Shown here: one piece after another, positions 52,493-61,543 of the stretch
Layout: every line of letters begins with the position of its first letter
Position numbering within the stretch: position 1 is the stretch's first letter
NCBI RefSeq assembly: GCF_015191005.1
Contig: NZ_CP040442.1
Location: 1,302,001 to 1,366,000, forward strand
DNA length: 64,000 nt
Direction: 5' to 3'
Source: Kaistella flava (ex Peng et al. 2021)
GTDB lineage: Bacteria; Bacteroidota; Bacteroidia; Flavobacteriales; Weeksellaceae
Notes under the pieces: generated by a model
Told to the model about the DNA's origin: nothing
The model's database searches: none
The model's input: the letters and a program-made list of their open reading frames with translations, nothing else
Program-made: the position numbers and the translations under genes

Positions 52493-52756
52493 GTATTAAA
52501 GTCAAATGCTTTTTACAAAAAAACTTCATACTGAAAGGTAAAACCGACCATACAGAAAAAATAAAAATTAGTGTTTTGCTTTTTGATACGCAATCATCAC
52601 CTACTCAAAACTTTTAGTGTAAAAACTTAAGCAAATTTTTCGTTTTTGACTATTGTGTTAAAAACTTGTAAAATTAATACCATACATCTCTTTTGTCATA
52701 GTTTTTGATATTTAATTAATTACCAAATTACAATTATTAATATTAAAATTAAAATT
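52425..52756. other. Intergenic, terminator and upstream region of the stress-protein gene
   Basis: Aside from the infC terminator the sequence is AT-rich (about 52,493-52,756) without clear coding content. Confidence 0.4.
52464..52492 (+). terminator. infC terminator
   Basis: AAAGAGACT / AGTCTCTTT stem, 6-nt loop, eight-T run, about 40 bp after the infC stop. Its presence means rpmI is not co-transcribed with infC. Confidence 0.85.
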
Positions 52757-53281
52757 ATGTCATACACCATCGTGGGAATGTTCCCAAACCATGAAGATGC
52801 AGATAAAGTCGCAGACCAATTAGACAATGCAGGCTTTCCAAAAGAGGATTACATTGTTTCCCGCTACTCCACTACCGGACTTGACGACAAAACGTCAAGT
52901 AATTATCAATTTAAAGAAGACGAAAAAACTTCAGGATTTTGGCAATGGCTTTTCGGTGATAGTGAAGATGAAAAAAAGAAATACAGTTACGCAGCTACTA
53001 AAAGTAATATCGTAACAGTTTATACCGATGACATTGATCGTGCAGAGAAAGCAAAAGAAATTATGAATGATCAAGGAGCAATTAATATCAACGAATTTAC
53101 AAAAGACAGATATCCAGAACCTACTGTAAAACATAATGATTTAAGTGAAGCACAATACGCTAGAATTATCAGTAAAGCAAAAAACAATCTCTATTTTACC
53201 GATTCAACTAGATTTTATGATACCGCAAGCGATGGTATGGAATCAGATATGGATTCTGAAGGACACAGAAATACCTTTTAA
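52757..53281 (+). CDS. General stress protein 17M-like domain protein
   Basis: 174 residues. The N-terminal half matches the YflT/17M-like domain (MSYTIVGMFPNHEDADKVAD, QLDNAGFPKEDYIVSRYS); the middle is acidic (FGDSEDEKKKYSYAATKSNI) followed by a second copy-like stretch (IVTVYTDDIDRAEKAKEIMN). The tail is Tyr/Asp-rich and probably disordered. It is a paralogue of the gene at 49264. It sits between infC and its duplicated tail, in an apparently inserted block. Confidence 0.65.
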   Translation: MSYTIVGMFPNHEDADKVADQLDNAGFPKEDYIVSRYSTTGLDDKTSSNYQFKEDEKTSGFWQWLFGDSEDEKKKYSYAATKSNIVTVYTDDIDRAEKAKEIMNDQGAININEFTKDRYPEPTVKHNDLSEAQYARIISKAKNNLYFTDSTRFYDTASDGMESDMDSEGHRNTF

Positions 53282-53298
53282 AAAAAGTACAATTGCAT

Positions 53299-53329
53299 CC
53301 GATCTCGATACTATCTAGATCGGTTTTTT
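53299..53329 (+). terminator. Terminator of the stress-protein gene
   Basis: CCGATCT / AGATCGG stem, 10-nt loop, T run. Confidence 0.8.
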
Positions 53330-53343
53330 GTACGAGTAAGAAA

Positions 53344-53450
53344 GTGATGATGAGCCTGAAAAAATAGGCCATTTAAATTTGGTAATATGCTAATTATACA
53401 AAATTGAATTATAAACTAAAAAAGAGGCTCCAAAGAGTCTCTTTTTTAGT
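53344..53450. repeat. Diverged infC tail plus terminator, direct-repeat copy B
   Basis: GTGATGATGAGCCTGAAAAA followed by the same spacing of matches (AAATTTG.TAAT, ATTAT.CAA, TTGAATTATA) and the GAGTCTC terminator as in copy A. It lacks an infC frame upstream, so it is a non-functional remnant. Confidence 0.65.
53418..53447. terminator. Terminator copy within repeat B
   Basis: AAAAAAGAGGCTC / GAGTCTCTTTTTT stem with CAAA loop; it may now serve the minus-strand MFS gene. Confidence 0.6.
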
Positions 53451-53489
53451 TCAATACTATTTATAAAATTGTAGTTTCAATAATTAAAA

Positions 53490-54671
53490 TCAAATTGCTA
53501 ATCTGTCCGTCCCAAAACGGCCTTTCTGATGCAGATACCAATACCTCAAACTGAAAAGCAAGCCGATAAAAGTCATTCCAACACCGACCAGTGCAGGATA
53601 ATTGAAGGCATAGCCTTTTTCCAACGGAATTCCGCCTAAAAAAGCACCCAGCGCATTTGCACCGTTGAAGCCCGCCTGCATAAAAGCGGCTGCCATCATT
53701 TCACTTCTCGGCGCGGCTTTCATCATCATAATATTAATCGGTGCCGCCACCGCCATGGACAGTGCGCCACATATAAAAGTGAGGATCAAAGAAACAGGTT
53801 TATTTTCCGACAAGAAAAATACGCCGACCAGCGAAAACATCATTAAAAATAATAAAAGAGAACAAGTTTTCTCAGGTCCTAAGCGATCCGATAGAAATCC
53901 GCCAGCGAGGTTTCCGACGACCATACCCGCACCGGCAAGTACCATTACATATGCCATGTAAGCGCTGTCTATTTTTGACACTTCGGTCATCAAAGGCGTG
54001 ATATAACTGAACCACGTAAATAATCCTCCAAAGCCGATCGCGGTAATCAGTAGAACCAACCAGGACTGTCTGTATTTCAGAAATTTTAATTCTTCCAGAA
54101 AACGCGTCTCTCCTTTTTTTTCGATGTTCGGCAGCCAAAATTTTAGAGAAACTAACGTTACTATTCCAATAATTCCCACAATTACAAAATACCAGCGCCA
54201 GTTAAAAGTATGACCAATATACGTAACGAAGGGAACCATAGCGAGATTTGCGACGGTGAGCCCTGTAAACATCAGTGAGATATTAAAGGCTTCCTTCCCT
54301 TTTTTTGCCATTCTTGCTGCAACCACTGTTCCCACTCCGAAGAAAGCACCATGCGGCAAACCTGAAAGAAATCTGATAATCAACATGGTGGAATAATCTG
54401 GCGCGAGTGCCGAAAGTCCATTGAACAAAGTAAATATCACCATTAAAGCGATCAACACTTTTTTGGGTGGAAATTTTACGGCATATCCTATAATTAAAGG
54501 TGCGCCGATTACAACGCCCAAAGCATATGCCGAAATTAAATGGCCCGCCTGCGGAATGGTGATCGCTAAAGTTTTTGCGATGTCTGGCAATAAACCCATG
54601 ACCGCAAATTCCGTGGTTCCGATGCCCAAACCTCCGAGTGCCAGCGGTATTATTCTTTTATCTAAGTTCAT
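53490..54671 (-). CDS. MFS exporter, DHA1/AraJ-like
   Basis: 393 residues from the ATG at 54669-54671; the frame opens 14 codons earlier at 54713. Twelve membrane helices; motif A-like GxLSDRLGPEK (GGFLSDRLGPEK near residue 260) and helix starts such as GIGTTEFAVMGLLPDIAK, the signature of the AraJ/YdeA sugar-efflux branch of DHA1. It is one of two divergent MFS genes in the block separating infC from rpmI. Confidence 0.87.
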   Translation of the reverse strand: MNLDKRIIPLALGGLGIGTTEFAVMGLLPDIAKTLAITIPQAGHLISAYALGVVIGAPLIIGYAVKFPPKKVLIALMVIFTLFNGLSALAPDYSTMLIIRFLSGLPHGAFFGVGTVVAARMAKKGKEAFNISLMFTGLTVANLAMVPFVTYIGHTFNWRWYFVIVGIIGIVTLVSLKFWLPNIEKKGETRFLEELKFLKYRQSWLVLLITAIGFGGLFTWFSYITPLMTEVSKIDSAYMAYVMVLAGAGMVVGNLAGGFLSDRLGPEKTCSLLLFLMMFSLVGVFFLSENKPVSLILTFICGALSMAVAAPINIMMMKAAPRSEMMAAAFMQAGFNGANALGAFLGGIPLEKGYAFNYPALVGVGMTFIGLLFSLRYWYLHQKGRFGTDRLAI

Positions 54672-55106
54672 TCTTCTATTTTTGAAGATGCAAAAATGAG
54701 AAAAATATTTCACGATTACCTCTATTTCTGTTATTTAAAACTGATTTCTAAAATCGACCATATCATTAAACAATGCAAGGTCCATGAGCAGATAAAAAAG
54801 TTAGAAGACCATTAAATTAAAAAGTAAAGAGAAATTTTATAAGATTTTGAAAAAAAATTCACAATGATATGACGGATTGCTGCCGAAATGAAAAGTAAGT
54901 TTTTATTAATTACTATCTTCAATATTTTTTAAATGTCGTTTTTAAAACCAACATTCTCGCCTGTTCTTTTCCTTCAGAAGCGAAAAGGACCGATCAGAAT
55001 CGGATACATTCCCTCTTTTCTCCCTTAAAATTTTTTGCAATACACTAAAACCTGCGGAATAAGAATATCACAAAAAATTCTTATATTAAACATCAAAATA
55101 AAAACG
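54672..55106. other. Divergent intergenic region between two MFS genes
   Basis: It is AT-rich. Positions 54771-54815 read CKVHEQIKKLEDH in one plus-strand frame and may be remains of a regulator gene. No clear promoter or operator is recognised. Confidence 0.35.
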
Positions 55107-56288
55107 ATGAGCAAACTAAATTTACCACCGAAATCTGATGAGAATTTCCCGTGGCTGATCATGTTACTTATGTCGTCGGTCACTTTTGTAGGAATACTTT
55201 CGGAGCTAATGCCTTCGGGCGTGTTGCCTCAAATGATGGCTGATTTAAAAATAACGGAGGGGCAAACTGGCAACCTCGTAGGCTACTACGCTATCGCCTC
55301 TGCTATTTTTGCAATTCCGCTTATTTCTATGACCATGCAGTTCAACCGTAAAATGCTTTTGCTGATTTTACTCGGCGGTTTTGCAGTCTCCAATATTATT
55401 GCCGGACTGCTGCATAATTATACCCTCATTATTATTTTAAGAGTAATTGGTGGAATATGTGCGGGCGTTATGTGGCCTATGATTGCCGCGTATGGAATGC
55501 GGCTCGTAAAAGAGAACCATCACGGAAAAGCAATCGCAGTAATTATGGCTGGAAATACTTTAGGCATCAGCGTCGGTATGCCAATCATGACTTTCATCGG
55601 GAATGGATATGGCTGGCGAACAGAATTCATTGGACTGGGAGTTGTCATTTTAGGAATCGCAGTTCTCAGTTTTTTTTCTTTGCCCTCAACACCTGGAGAA
55701 AACCTGACTAAAAGTTCCTCCCCTTTTGCTCTGCTCAAAATACCTGCTGTTTTAATCTTACTGTTGCTAACTATGCTGGCCGTAATCGCCCATTACGGTG
55801 TGTATGTTTATATTACAGGCCTTATAGAGGAAATTCAACTGGCGGGCGGAATTGAAAGCGCTTTGCTCCTTTTCGGAATCGGGTCAATCATCTCTGTGCT
55901 GCTCGCCATTAAATATACCGATCAACATTTAAGACTGCTGACAGTCGCTATGTTTGCGTTGCTTATTATTTCGATGGGCTTGTTTTTGATTTTTGGGCGG
56001 ACCACGGGAATCGGTCATTTCGCTTTCTTTTTATGGGGACTTTCCTTTGGCCCGCTGGTCACTTTATTACAGGCTGCCGTAAGCAGACAGGTAGAAAGCG
56101 CAAAAGATGTTGCGACTTCCGTTCAATCCTCCGTATTTAATTTATCAATTATGATCGCCACATCACTGGGCGGACTCTTACTTGCCCGGTTTTCTCCAAT
56201 GAGTTTAATTTATTTAGCCATCGGATTATCGGTGCCGGGCTTAGTCATTTCTTTCTTTTCTAAAAAAAGTTTGGGTTCAGCCTTGTAA
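55107..56288 (+). CDS. MFS exporter, DHA1/AraJ-NepI-like
   Basis: 393 residues from ATG 55107; an earlier in-frame start at 55035 would add 24 residues and is unlikely. The N-terminus LIMLLMSSVTFVGILSELMP with GVLPQMMADLKITEGQTGNL and the motif RVIGGICAGVMWPMIAAYGM match the DHA1 arabinose/purine-ribonucleoside efflux branch. It is transcribed away from the MFS gene at 53490. Both are likely recently acquired exporters. Confidence 0.87.
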   Translation: MSKLNLPPKSDENFPWLIMLLMSSVTFVGILSELMPSGVLPQMMADLKITEGQTGNLVGYYAIASAIFAIPLISMTMQFNRKMLLLILLGGFAVSNIIAGLLHNYTLIIILRVIGGICAGVMWPMIAAYGMRLVKENHHGKAIAVIMAGNTLGISVGMPIMTFIGNGYGWRTEFIGLGVVILGIAVLSFFSLPSTPGENLTKSSSPFALLKIPAVLILLLLTMLAVIAHYGVYVYITGLIEEIQLAGGIESALLLFGIGSIISVLLAIKYTDQHLRLLTVAMFALLIISMGLFLIFGRTTGIGHFAFFLWGLSFGPLVTLLQAAVSRQVESAKDVATSVQSSVFNLSIMIATSLGGLLLARFSPMSLIYLAIGLSVPGLVISFFSKKSLGSAL

Positions 56289-56501
56289 TATTCTTCTACT
56301 CAAACAAAAAAAGGTTGCTATCCAGTTGATAACAGTGTTTTTTTTCGTAGTTTTTTTGCTGAAATAAGCGTTTTTTAGTTTTGGTTTTCCTCAGATGCAG
56401 AAATGTTATTGTTTAAGGATTCTATGATATATGTAATGTTGTCTGAATTTCAACAAGTCTACTTTTTTGACTAAATAAATATTTAAAGAACTGTCGACTT
56501 C

Positions 56502-56714
56502 CTATTCTTTTTTGCGGAAAAGGAAGTCGCTGTTCCGGATGGAAGTCAGCACCTTTACTCTTTTCCGAATGGCTCCATACAGCGAACTTTCATTAAACAC
56601 AATTAAATTTGCAGGCTTACCAATCTCTAACCCATAATGATAGTAAATGTTTAAACACCGCGCGCTGTTGACTGTAAACAGATTAAAATTAGTTTCTATT
56701 TCAGTCGGTGAAAT
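56502..56714 (-). pseudogene. C-terminal fragment of a cytosine deaminase-type amidohydrolase
   Basis: On the minus strand the frame reads PTEIETNFNLFTVNSARCLN, IYYHYGLEIGKPANLIVFNE, SSLYGAIRKRVKVLTSIRN and stops. The T-x-N-S-A-R-x-L-N and G-x-P-A-N-L-I-V motifs are those of the cytosine deaminase C-terminus. The catalytic metal-binding domain is absent. Confidence 0.65.
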
Positions 56715-56870
56715 GATCCTTCGCGTGAGGGATCGCAGCGGTTACCCCGGAATAAGCGGTGGGAAAGCTTTGGCATGAGGAGTATGAGCGGAGAGCCCGA
56801 CCTGAGAGAGGAAATGGAGCCCGCCATAAGCGGGTGGAATGACCGACCGAGGGGCACGCCCAAATTCTGA
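56715..56870. repeat. GC-rich dispersed repeat (CTCGCGTGAGGGAT...GGGGCACGCCC)
   Basis: It begins with an imperfect palindrome GATCCTTCGCGTGAGGGATC and includes ACCCCGGAATAAGCGG, GAGTATGAGCGGAGAGCCC and the end CGACCGAGGGGCACGCCC. The modular GC-rich pattern matches known Chryseobacterium-type intergenic repeats. It is unusual to find it directly before a ribosomal protein promoter. Confidence 0.55.
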
Positions 56871-56948
56871 AGTTAGGAACAAAATAACCGATGTTAACCT
56901 TTAGAAATATTCAGCTGTAATATGTTTTTGTAATTCACTGAAATTTCG

Positions 56949-56956
56949 TACTTTTG
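56949..56956 (+). promoter_or_regulatory. rpmI promoter (-33 TTTTTG, -7 TACTTTTG)
   Basis: TTTTTG (ending 56930) and TACTTTTG (56949-56956) are separated by 18 bp. This gives rpmI-rplT its own promoter now that infC is distant. Confidence 0.65.
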
Positions 56957-57042
56957 CAGTCTGAAAAATGTGTAGAATGCTGTAAAGTTGATATGCATGA
57001 CAAGAAAAAGATATTGATAACAAATAGATAAAATTAAGCAAA

Positions 57043-57240
57043 ATGCCAAAATTAAAAACTAAATCAGGTGCTAAGAAGCGTTTTAAGCTTACCGGAACCG
57101 GAAAGATTAAAAGAAAAGGTGCTTTCAAAAGCCACATCTTGACCAAAAAAGAAACGAAGCAAAAGAGAAATCTTACGCAAACTTCTTATGTTGCAGAAGT
57201 GGACAAAAAGAGCGTTTTACGTCAATTAGCTTTAAAATAG
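57043..57240 (+). CDS. rpmI: 50S ribosomal protein L35
   Basis: 65 residues. [20 protein letters not shown] and [20 protein letters not shown] with the final LALK match bL35. It is followed by rplT after 117 bp. In related bacteria infC directly precedes it; here 4.6 kb intervene. Confidence 0.97.
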   Translation: MPKLKTKSGAKKRFKLTGTGKIKRKGAFKSHILTKKETKQKRNLTQTSYVAEVDKKSVLRQLALK

Positions 57241-57357
57241 TTTTTATAAATCAACCGGTTTATAAGAATTAACAAATTCAGAAAATTTAACCCTGAAACG
57301 GTGCAAAAAAGTGTAATGAAATAATTTACCGCCCTTTTCAAAAAAACAAATTTAATT

Positions 57358-57702
57358 ATGCCAAGATCAGTAAATGCCGTAGCTTCTAGAGCTCGCAGAA
57401 AAAAAGTAATTAAGCTGGCGAAAGGTTTTTTCGGTAGAAGAAAAAACGTTTGGACCGTAGCTAAAAATGCCGTACAAAAAGCAATGCAATATGCTTACCG
57501 CGGTAGAAAAGAAAAGAAAAGAAATTTCAGATCTTTATGGATCATGCGTATCAACGCTGGTGCAAGAGAACACGGAATGTCTTACTCCCAGTTTATGGGC
57601 GCTCTTAAAACGAACAACATTGAATTGAACAGAAAAGTTTTAGCTGATTTAGCAATGAATCATCCTGAAGCGTTCAAAGCAATTGTAGATCAAGTAAAAT
57701 AA
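57358..57702 (+). CDS. rplT: 50S ribosomal protein L20
   Basis: 114 residues. [39 protein letters not shown], the basic [15 protein letters not shown] and C-terminal globular region match bL20, which binds 23S rRNA early in assembly. Confidence 0.97.
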   Translation: MPRSVNAVASRARRKKVIKLAKGFFGRRKNVWTVAKNAVQKAMQYAYRGRKEKKRNFRSLWIMRINAGAREHGMSYSQFMGALKTNNIELNRKVLADLAMNHPEAFKAIVDQVK

Positions 57703-57728
57703 ATGTAAAATTTTTTGTTATCAATTAT

Positions 57729-57760
57729 AAATCTCATACCATTAGGTGTGAGATTTTTTT
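57729..57760 (+). terminator. rpmI-rplT terminator
   Basis: AAATCTCATACC / GGTGTGAGATTTTTTT stem with an ATTA loop, 26 bp after the rplT stop. Confidence 0.82.
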
Positions 57761-57786
57761 GTTATTTTTACTTAACTTATATTATA

Positions 57787-58959
57787 ATGAAAAAAATATT
57801 TTTCTCGCTTACTACTGTATTTTCTATTTCGGCGTTTAGCCAAAATTTCACTCAAGCTTACCAGAATAGAGTTAATGAAATCAGTCAGACTAATATCAAT
57901 ACTACCCTAACCGAGTTCGCGAATCTGGGCGTAAAGAAAACTGGTAGCGTTAGTAATAATAATGCTTTCGCCTGGCTAAAAACCAAATACCTTTCTTTTG
58001 GATATACTGAGGGAGAGATTTCTGAAAATGCATTTTTGTACCAAGGAAATACCACCAAGAATTTAATCATTACTAAAACCGGAACGACTTACCCAAATAC
58101 ATTTGTTATTGTTTGTGGTCATTACGACACGATTACAGGTCCTGGCGTGAATGATAATGGAAGTGGTGTTTCATTGATTTTGGAAATGGCGAGAATCCTA
58201 AAAGAGGTGCCGACCGAATATTCTATAAAATTCATCAATTTTACGGGTGAAGAGCAAGGTCTTTTGGGAAGTCAAAATTATGTAAATACCGTGGTGAATT
58301 CTACTTCGCCGAAAATGGATATTAAACTGGTCTTTAATATTGATCAAGTTGGTGGTGTGGCTGGACAAGTCAATAATACCATTACTTGCGAACGGGATAC
58401 CAGCAACCCAAGTTCAAACAATGCAGCATCGAATACCATCACCCAGCAATTGATGAACTGCGTTACACTCTACTCTCCTCTACAGACCAATCTTTCATAT
58501 GCATACGCCTCTGATTATATGCCTTTTCAATCTAACAATGAAGTCATTACTGGAATTTATGAATATAATGAAAGTACAAAACCGCATACTACAGGCGACA
58601 CTTATGTGAATATGGATCCGGTATTTGTTTATAATGTGGGAAAAGCGGCGTTAGGAGCTGTTCAATATTTTGCTACAGCAGATACAAACGCTTTGTCAAC
58701 AGTCGATTGTCCACCAGAAAAGATGTTAGAATCACTGAAGATCTATCCGAATCCGGCTAATGATTTTATTCAAATTGAGATGATCAACTCAAACCTCATA
58801 GATTTCAGTTTTACGATTGTAGATTTAAATGGTCGAACTTTACTACAAACGAAGAATGAGAAACGAATTAATATTTCGAAACTTTCTTCTGGTCTATATT
58901 TGGGAACGATGACGGTGGAAGATCAGAAGGTTACGAAGAAAATCATGATTAAAAAGTAA
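57787..58959 (+). CDS. T9SS-secreted M28-family metallopeptidase
   Basis: 390 residues from ATG 57787, which begins the signal peptide (MKKIFFSLTTVFSISAFSQ). The zinc aminopeptidase core includes VIVCGHYDTITGPGVNDNGS (first His/Asp ligands), FINFTGEEQGLLGSQNYV (catalytic Glu pair), FNIDQVGGVAGQ and a late HTTGDTY. A type A sorting domain ends VTKKIMIKK. It should remove N-terminal residues from extracellular peptides. Confidence 0.9.
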   Translation: MKKIFFSLTTVFSISAFSQNFTQAYQNRVNEISQTNINTTLTEFANLGVKKTGSVSNNNAFAWLKTKYLSFGYTEGEISENAFLYQGNTTKNLIITKTGTTYPNTFVIVCGHYDTITGPGVNDNGSGVSLILEMARILKEVPTEYSIKFINFTGEEQGLLGSQNYVNTVVNSTSPKMDIKLVFNIDQVGGVAGQVNNTITCERDTSNPSSNNAASNTITQQLMNCVTLYSPLQTNLSYAYASDYMPFQSNNEVITGIYEYNESTKPHTTGDTYVNMDPVFVYNVGKAALGAVQYFATADTNALSTVDCPPEKMLESLKIYPNPANDFIQIEMINSNLIDFSFTIVDLNGRTLLQTKNEKRINISKLSSGLYLGTMTVEDQKVTKKIMIKK

Positions 58960-58969
58960 TTTATTTTGC

Positions 58970-59223
58970 CACGAATGCACGAATTTTATTGATTCTAAAA
59001 TTATTATAATGTAATTTCTATTAAGAATAAAATCATTTCAGTAAATGACAATTTTAATAAACCGTAAGTCAAAAAAGATTATAGTGATTTCATGTTTCTA
59101 AAAGAACACAAAGTTTAAAAATCTACGACTTTCATCTTAAGTGAACTATGTTCTTCAATCTTCACAAACCTTCCCTTTTCTACTTAAATTAGAAAGTAAA
59201 AGCATTATTCGTGAATTCGTGGC
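58970..59223. repeat. Inverted-arm element GCCACGAATxCACGAAT
   Basis: GCCACGAATGCACGAAT (58970-58986) is matched by ATTCGTGAATTCGTGGC (59207-59223) in inverse orientation with one mismatch, separated by about 220 bp of AT-rich sequence. It fills the gap between the peptidase and his genes. Confidence 0.6.
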
Positions 59224-59242
59224 TTTAAGAAAAAATTCATTT

Positions 59243-59833
59243 TTATTTCCGGCTTCTTTCCATCAAGACTTCTTCGATGTCCCTTAATGTAAACGATTTT
59301 GCTTTTAGTAAAATTAATAAGTGATAAAGCAAATCTGCGGCTTCATTTTTAAATAAGTCGGCATTATCGTCCTTTGCTTCTATAACTAATTCTACGGCTT
59401 CCTCTCCTACTTTCTGCGCCATTTTATTGATACCTCTTTGATACAAATCGTAAGTATAAGATTTCTCCACTTTCTGATCTATTCGTTCGGAAATAGTTTC
59501 TTCTAATTCATATAAAAACCCTTTTGACTTTTTCTCTTCAAAGCAGCTAAAACTTCCAGTGTGACAAACATTTCCGGCAGGTTTTGCCTGAATTAAAAGC
59601 GCATCAGAATCACAATCTTCTTTAATGCTTTTTACGTACAGGTAATTTTCAGAGGTTTCTCCTTTGAGCCAAATTCTATTTTTGGTCCGGCTGAAAAAAT
59701 GAACTCGTCCGTCTTTTTGAGTTAATTCTAAGGCTTCTTCATTCATGTAACCCAACATTAAAACCTGTTGTGTTCGATCGTCCTGGATAATTACAGGAAT
59801 TAAACCATTTCCTTTTTCAAAATCTAATTTCAT
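59243..59833 (-). CDS. hisIE: Bifunctional phosphoribosyl-AMP cyclohydrolase/phosphoribosyl-ATP pyrophosphatase
   Basis: 196 residues from the ATG at 59831-59833 (MKLDFEKGNGLIPVII). The HisI half has MLGYMNEEAL and the metal-ligand region KEDCDSDALLIQAKPAGNVC with CHTGSFSCF; the HisE half has KVGEEAVELVIEA and NEAADLLYHLLILL. It catalyses steps 2 and 3 of histidine synthesis. It is the last gene of the visible his operon. The longer 59878 start is disfavoured. Confidence 0.93.
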   Translation of the reverse strand: MKLDFEKGNGLIPVIIQDDRTQQVLMLGYMNEEALELTQKDGRVHFFSRTKNRIWLKGETSENYLYVKSIKEDCDSDALLIQAKPAGNVCHTGSFSCFEEKKSKGFLYELEETISERIDQKVEKSYTYDLYQRGINKMAQKVGEEAVELVIEAKDDNADLFKNEAADLLYHLLILLKAKSFTLRDIEEVLMERSRK

Positions 59834-59921
59834 ATGTGATTTTTTATTGTATTTAAATGTCATATGTAATCGCTTCAAACAATATTCCTCTTTATTTTTA
59901 AACTTGTTAATGGCGATTTCA

Positions 59922-60674
59922 TCATCTTATGGATATTTTGTTTTGTTTTAAATTTTCTTTTAAGTCGGATATTTTTATTTCATTAAAGTGAAAAATACTC
60001 GCTGCCAAAGCTCCCGTAACATTTGTCTTAGTAAAAACTTCCGTAAAATCTTCCATCTTTCCGGCACCGCCAGAAGCGATAATTGGAAGGTGACAAACTT
60101 CTGAAACGCTCTGCAGCATTCGGATATCAAACCCATTTTTCGTTCCGTCAAAATCCATGGAAGTCAGCAGAATTTCTCCGGCTCCGAGATCTGTTACAGT
60201 TTTTACCCAATCTAAAGTTTTCAATTCGGTTTTAATTTTTCCGCCGTTGATGAAAACATAGTCTTCACCGTCGATATTTTTAGTGTCAACCGCAACCACA
60301 ACACATTGATTTCCGAACTGTTGGGCGATTTCCCGAACTAATTCCGGACGTCGAACTGCAGCAGAATTGATGGAAACTTTGTCGGCGCCTGCTTTTAACA
60401 ACGCTTCTACATCCTGCACGGAGGAAATTCCACCACCAATCGTAAAAGGAATATTGATTTCTAAACTGAGTTTTTCAACGAGTTCAATTAAAGTTTTTCT
60501 TCCTTCTAAAGTTGCTGTAATATCGAGAAAAACCAATTCATCAGCGCCATCTTTGACATACTTTTTTGCGAGTTCAACTGGATCTCCGGCAATTCGTAAA
60601 TCTTCAAACTGAATTCCTTTTACCGTTTTTCCATCTTTGATATCCAAACATGGAATGATTCTTTTTTTCAACAT
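59922..60674 (-). CDS. hisF: Imidazole glycerol phosphate synthase subunit HisF
   Basis: 250 residues, TIM barrel. [20 protein letters not shown] contains the catalytic Asp of strand 1, and [19 protein letters not shown] the second catalytic Asp, with phosphate loops [18 protein letters not shown] and [13 protein letters not shown]. It forms the cyclase of the HisFH complex with HisH (61544). It starts 1 bp after hisA. Confidence 0.96.
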   Translation of the reverse strand: MLKKRIIPCLDIKDGKTVKGIQFEDLRIAGDPVELAKKYVKDGADELVFLDITATLEGRKTLIELVEKLSLEINIPFTIGGGISSVQDVEALLKAGADKVSINSAAVRRPELVREIAQQFGNQCVVVAVDTKNIDGEDYVFINGGKIKTELKTLDWVKTVTDLGAGEILLTSMDFDGTKNGFDIRMLQSVSEVCHLPIIASGGAGKMEDFTEVFTKTNVTGALAASIFHFNEIKISDLKENLKQNKISIR

Positions 60675-60675
60675 T

Positions 60676-61389
60676 TTATAAAAATTTTTGAAGTTCTTTC
60701 AAAGTAATCTTCCCTTCGTACAAAGCCTTTCCGATGATTGCGCCGGAACAACCGAGCTTTTTTAAATCATCCAAATCCTGAATGGATGAAATTCCGCCAC
60801 TTGCGATTAAGGATACTTTACATTGATCCAAAATCTCTTTGTACAATTCGAACGATGGACCTTGCAACATTCCGTCTTTGGAAATATCCGTACAAATCAC
60901 ATCCTTTATTCCTTTATTTTGATACGATTGAATAAAAGCAATCACATCAAGATCCGAATTTTCTAACCAACCCGAAGTTTTGACTTTTCGGTGTAAACAA
61001 TCCGCGCCTAGAATTAATTTCTCTGCCCCAAATTCATTAATCCAGTCTATACACATTTCTGGATTTTCGACAGCAATACTTCCAATCGTCACTTGATTTG
61101 CTCCGGCATTAAAAGCACTTTCTAAACTCTCTCGAGTTTTTATTCCACCACCGAAATCAATAATCAAATTCGTTTGTGTTGCGAGGATTTCTAAAGTTTT
61201 TAAATTTTTAATGGTCTTAGCTTTTGCACCATCCAAATCGACCAAATGCAAATATTGGATTCCATTCGCTTCATACTCTTTCGCAATATCCAAAGGGTTT
61301 TCGTGATATATTTTTTTCGTGTCGTAATCTCCTTTTGAAAGACGAACACATTTTCCGTCGATAATATCTATGGCTGGAATTATTTTCAT
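60676..61389 (-). CDS. hisA: ProFAR isomerase HisA
   Basis: 237 residues, TIM barrel. [20 protein letters not shown] (first Asp), [19 protein letters not shown], the second catalytic Asp in [16 protein letters not shown], and [13 protein letters not shown]. Fourth step of histidine biosynthesis. Confidence 0.96.
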   Translation of the reverse strand: MKIIPAIDIIDGKCVRLSKGDYDTKKIYHENPLDIAKEYEANGIQYLHLVDLDGAKAKTIKNLKTLEILATQTNLIIDFGGGIKTRESLESAFNAGANQVTIGSIAVENPEMCIDWINEFGAEKLILGADCLHRKVKTSGWLENSDLDVIAFIQSYQNKGIKDVICTDISKDGMLQGPSFELYKEILDQCKVSLIASGGISSIQDLDDLKKLGCSGAIIGKALYEGKITLKELQKFL

Positions 61390-61543
61390 TTTATATTATT
61401 TTTTAAACCACAAAAAGGCACAAAAGTTTTTTAATTCTTAAAGCAACAGAAAGGTTCATAAAAGCATAAAGTTAATACCAATAACTTTTGCGCACTTTAA
61501 TATGACCAAATTTCACCTTTTGTGACTTTGTGGTTAATGAATT
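61390..61543. repeat. Inverted-arm repeat splitting hisH and hisA
   Basis: AACCACAAAAAGGCACAAAAG (61406) and CCTTTTGTGACTTTGTGGTT (ending 61535) form imperfect inverted arms around a 90-bp interior. The hisH-hisA junction in relatives is tight, so this is an insertion of a repeat from the AACCACAAAGxCACAAAAG family. Confidence 0.6.

Larger units (their letters stand above)
56289..57042. other. Long non-coding stretch with gene debris, a repeat and the rpmI promoter
   Basis: It holds a cytosine deaminase fragment (56502-56714), a repeat element (56715-56870) and the rpmI promoter. The remainder (56,289-56,500 and after 56,870) is AT-rich. Confidence 0.5.

Noticed and set aside
54771..54815. 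Short frame CKVHEQIKKLEDH as a regulator remnant
   Set aside because: Too short and low in signal to assign; could be chance.
56901..57146. Minus-strand ORF over the rpmI start
   Set aside because: Antisense shadow of the rpmI promoter and gene.
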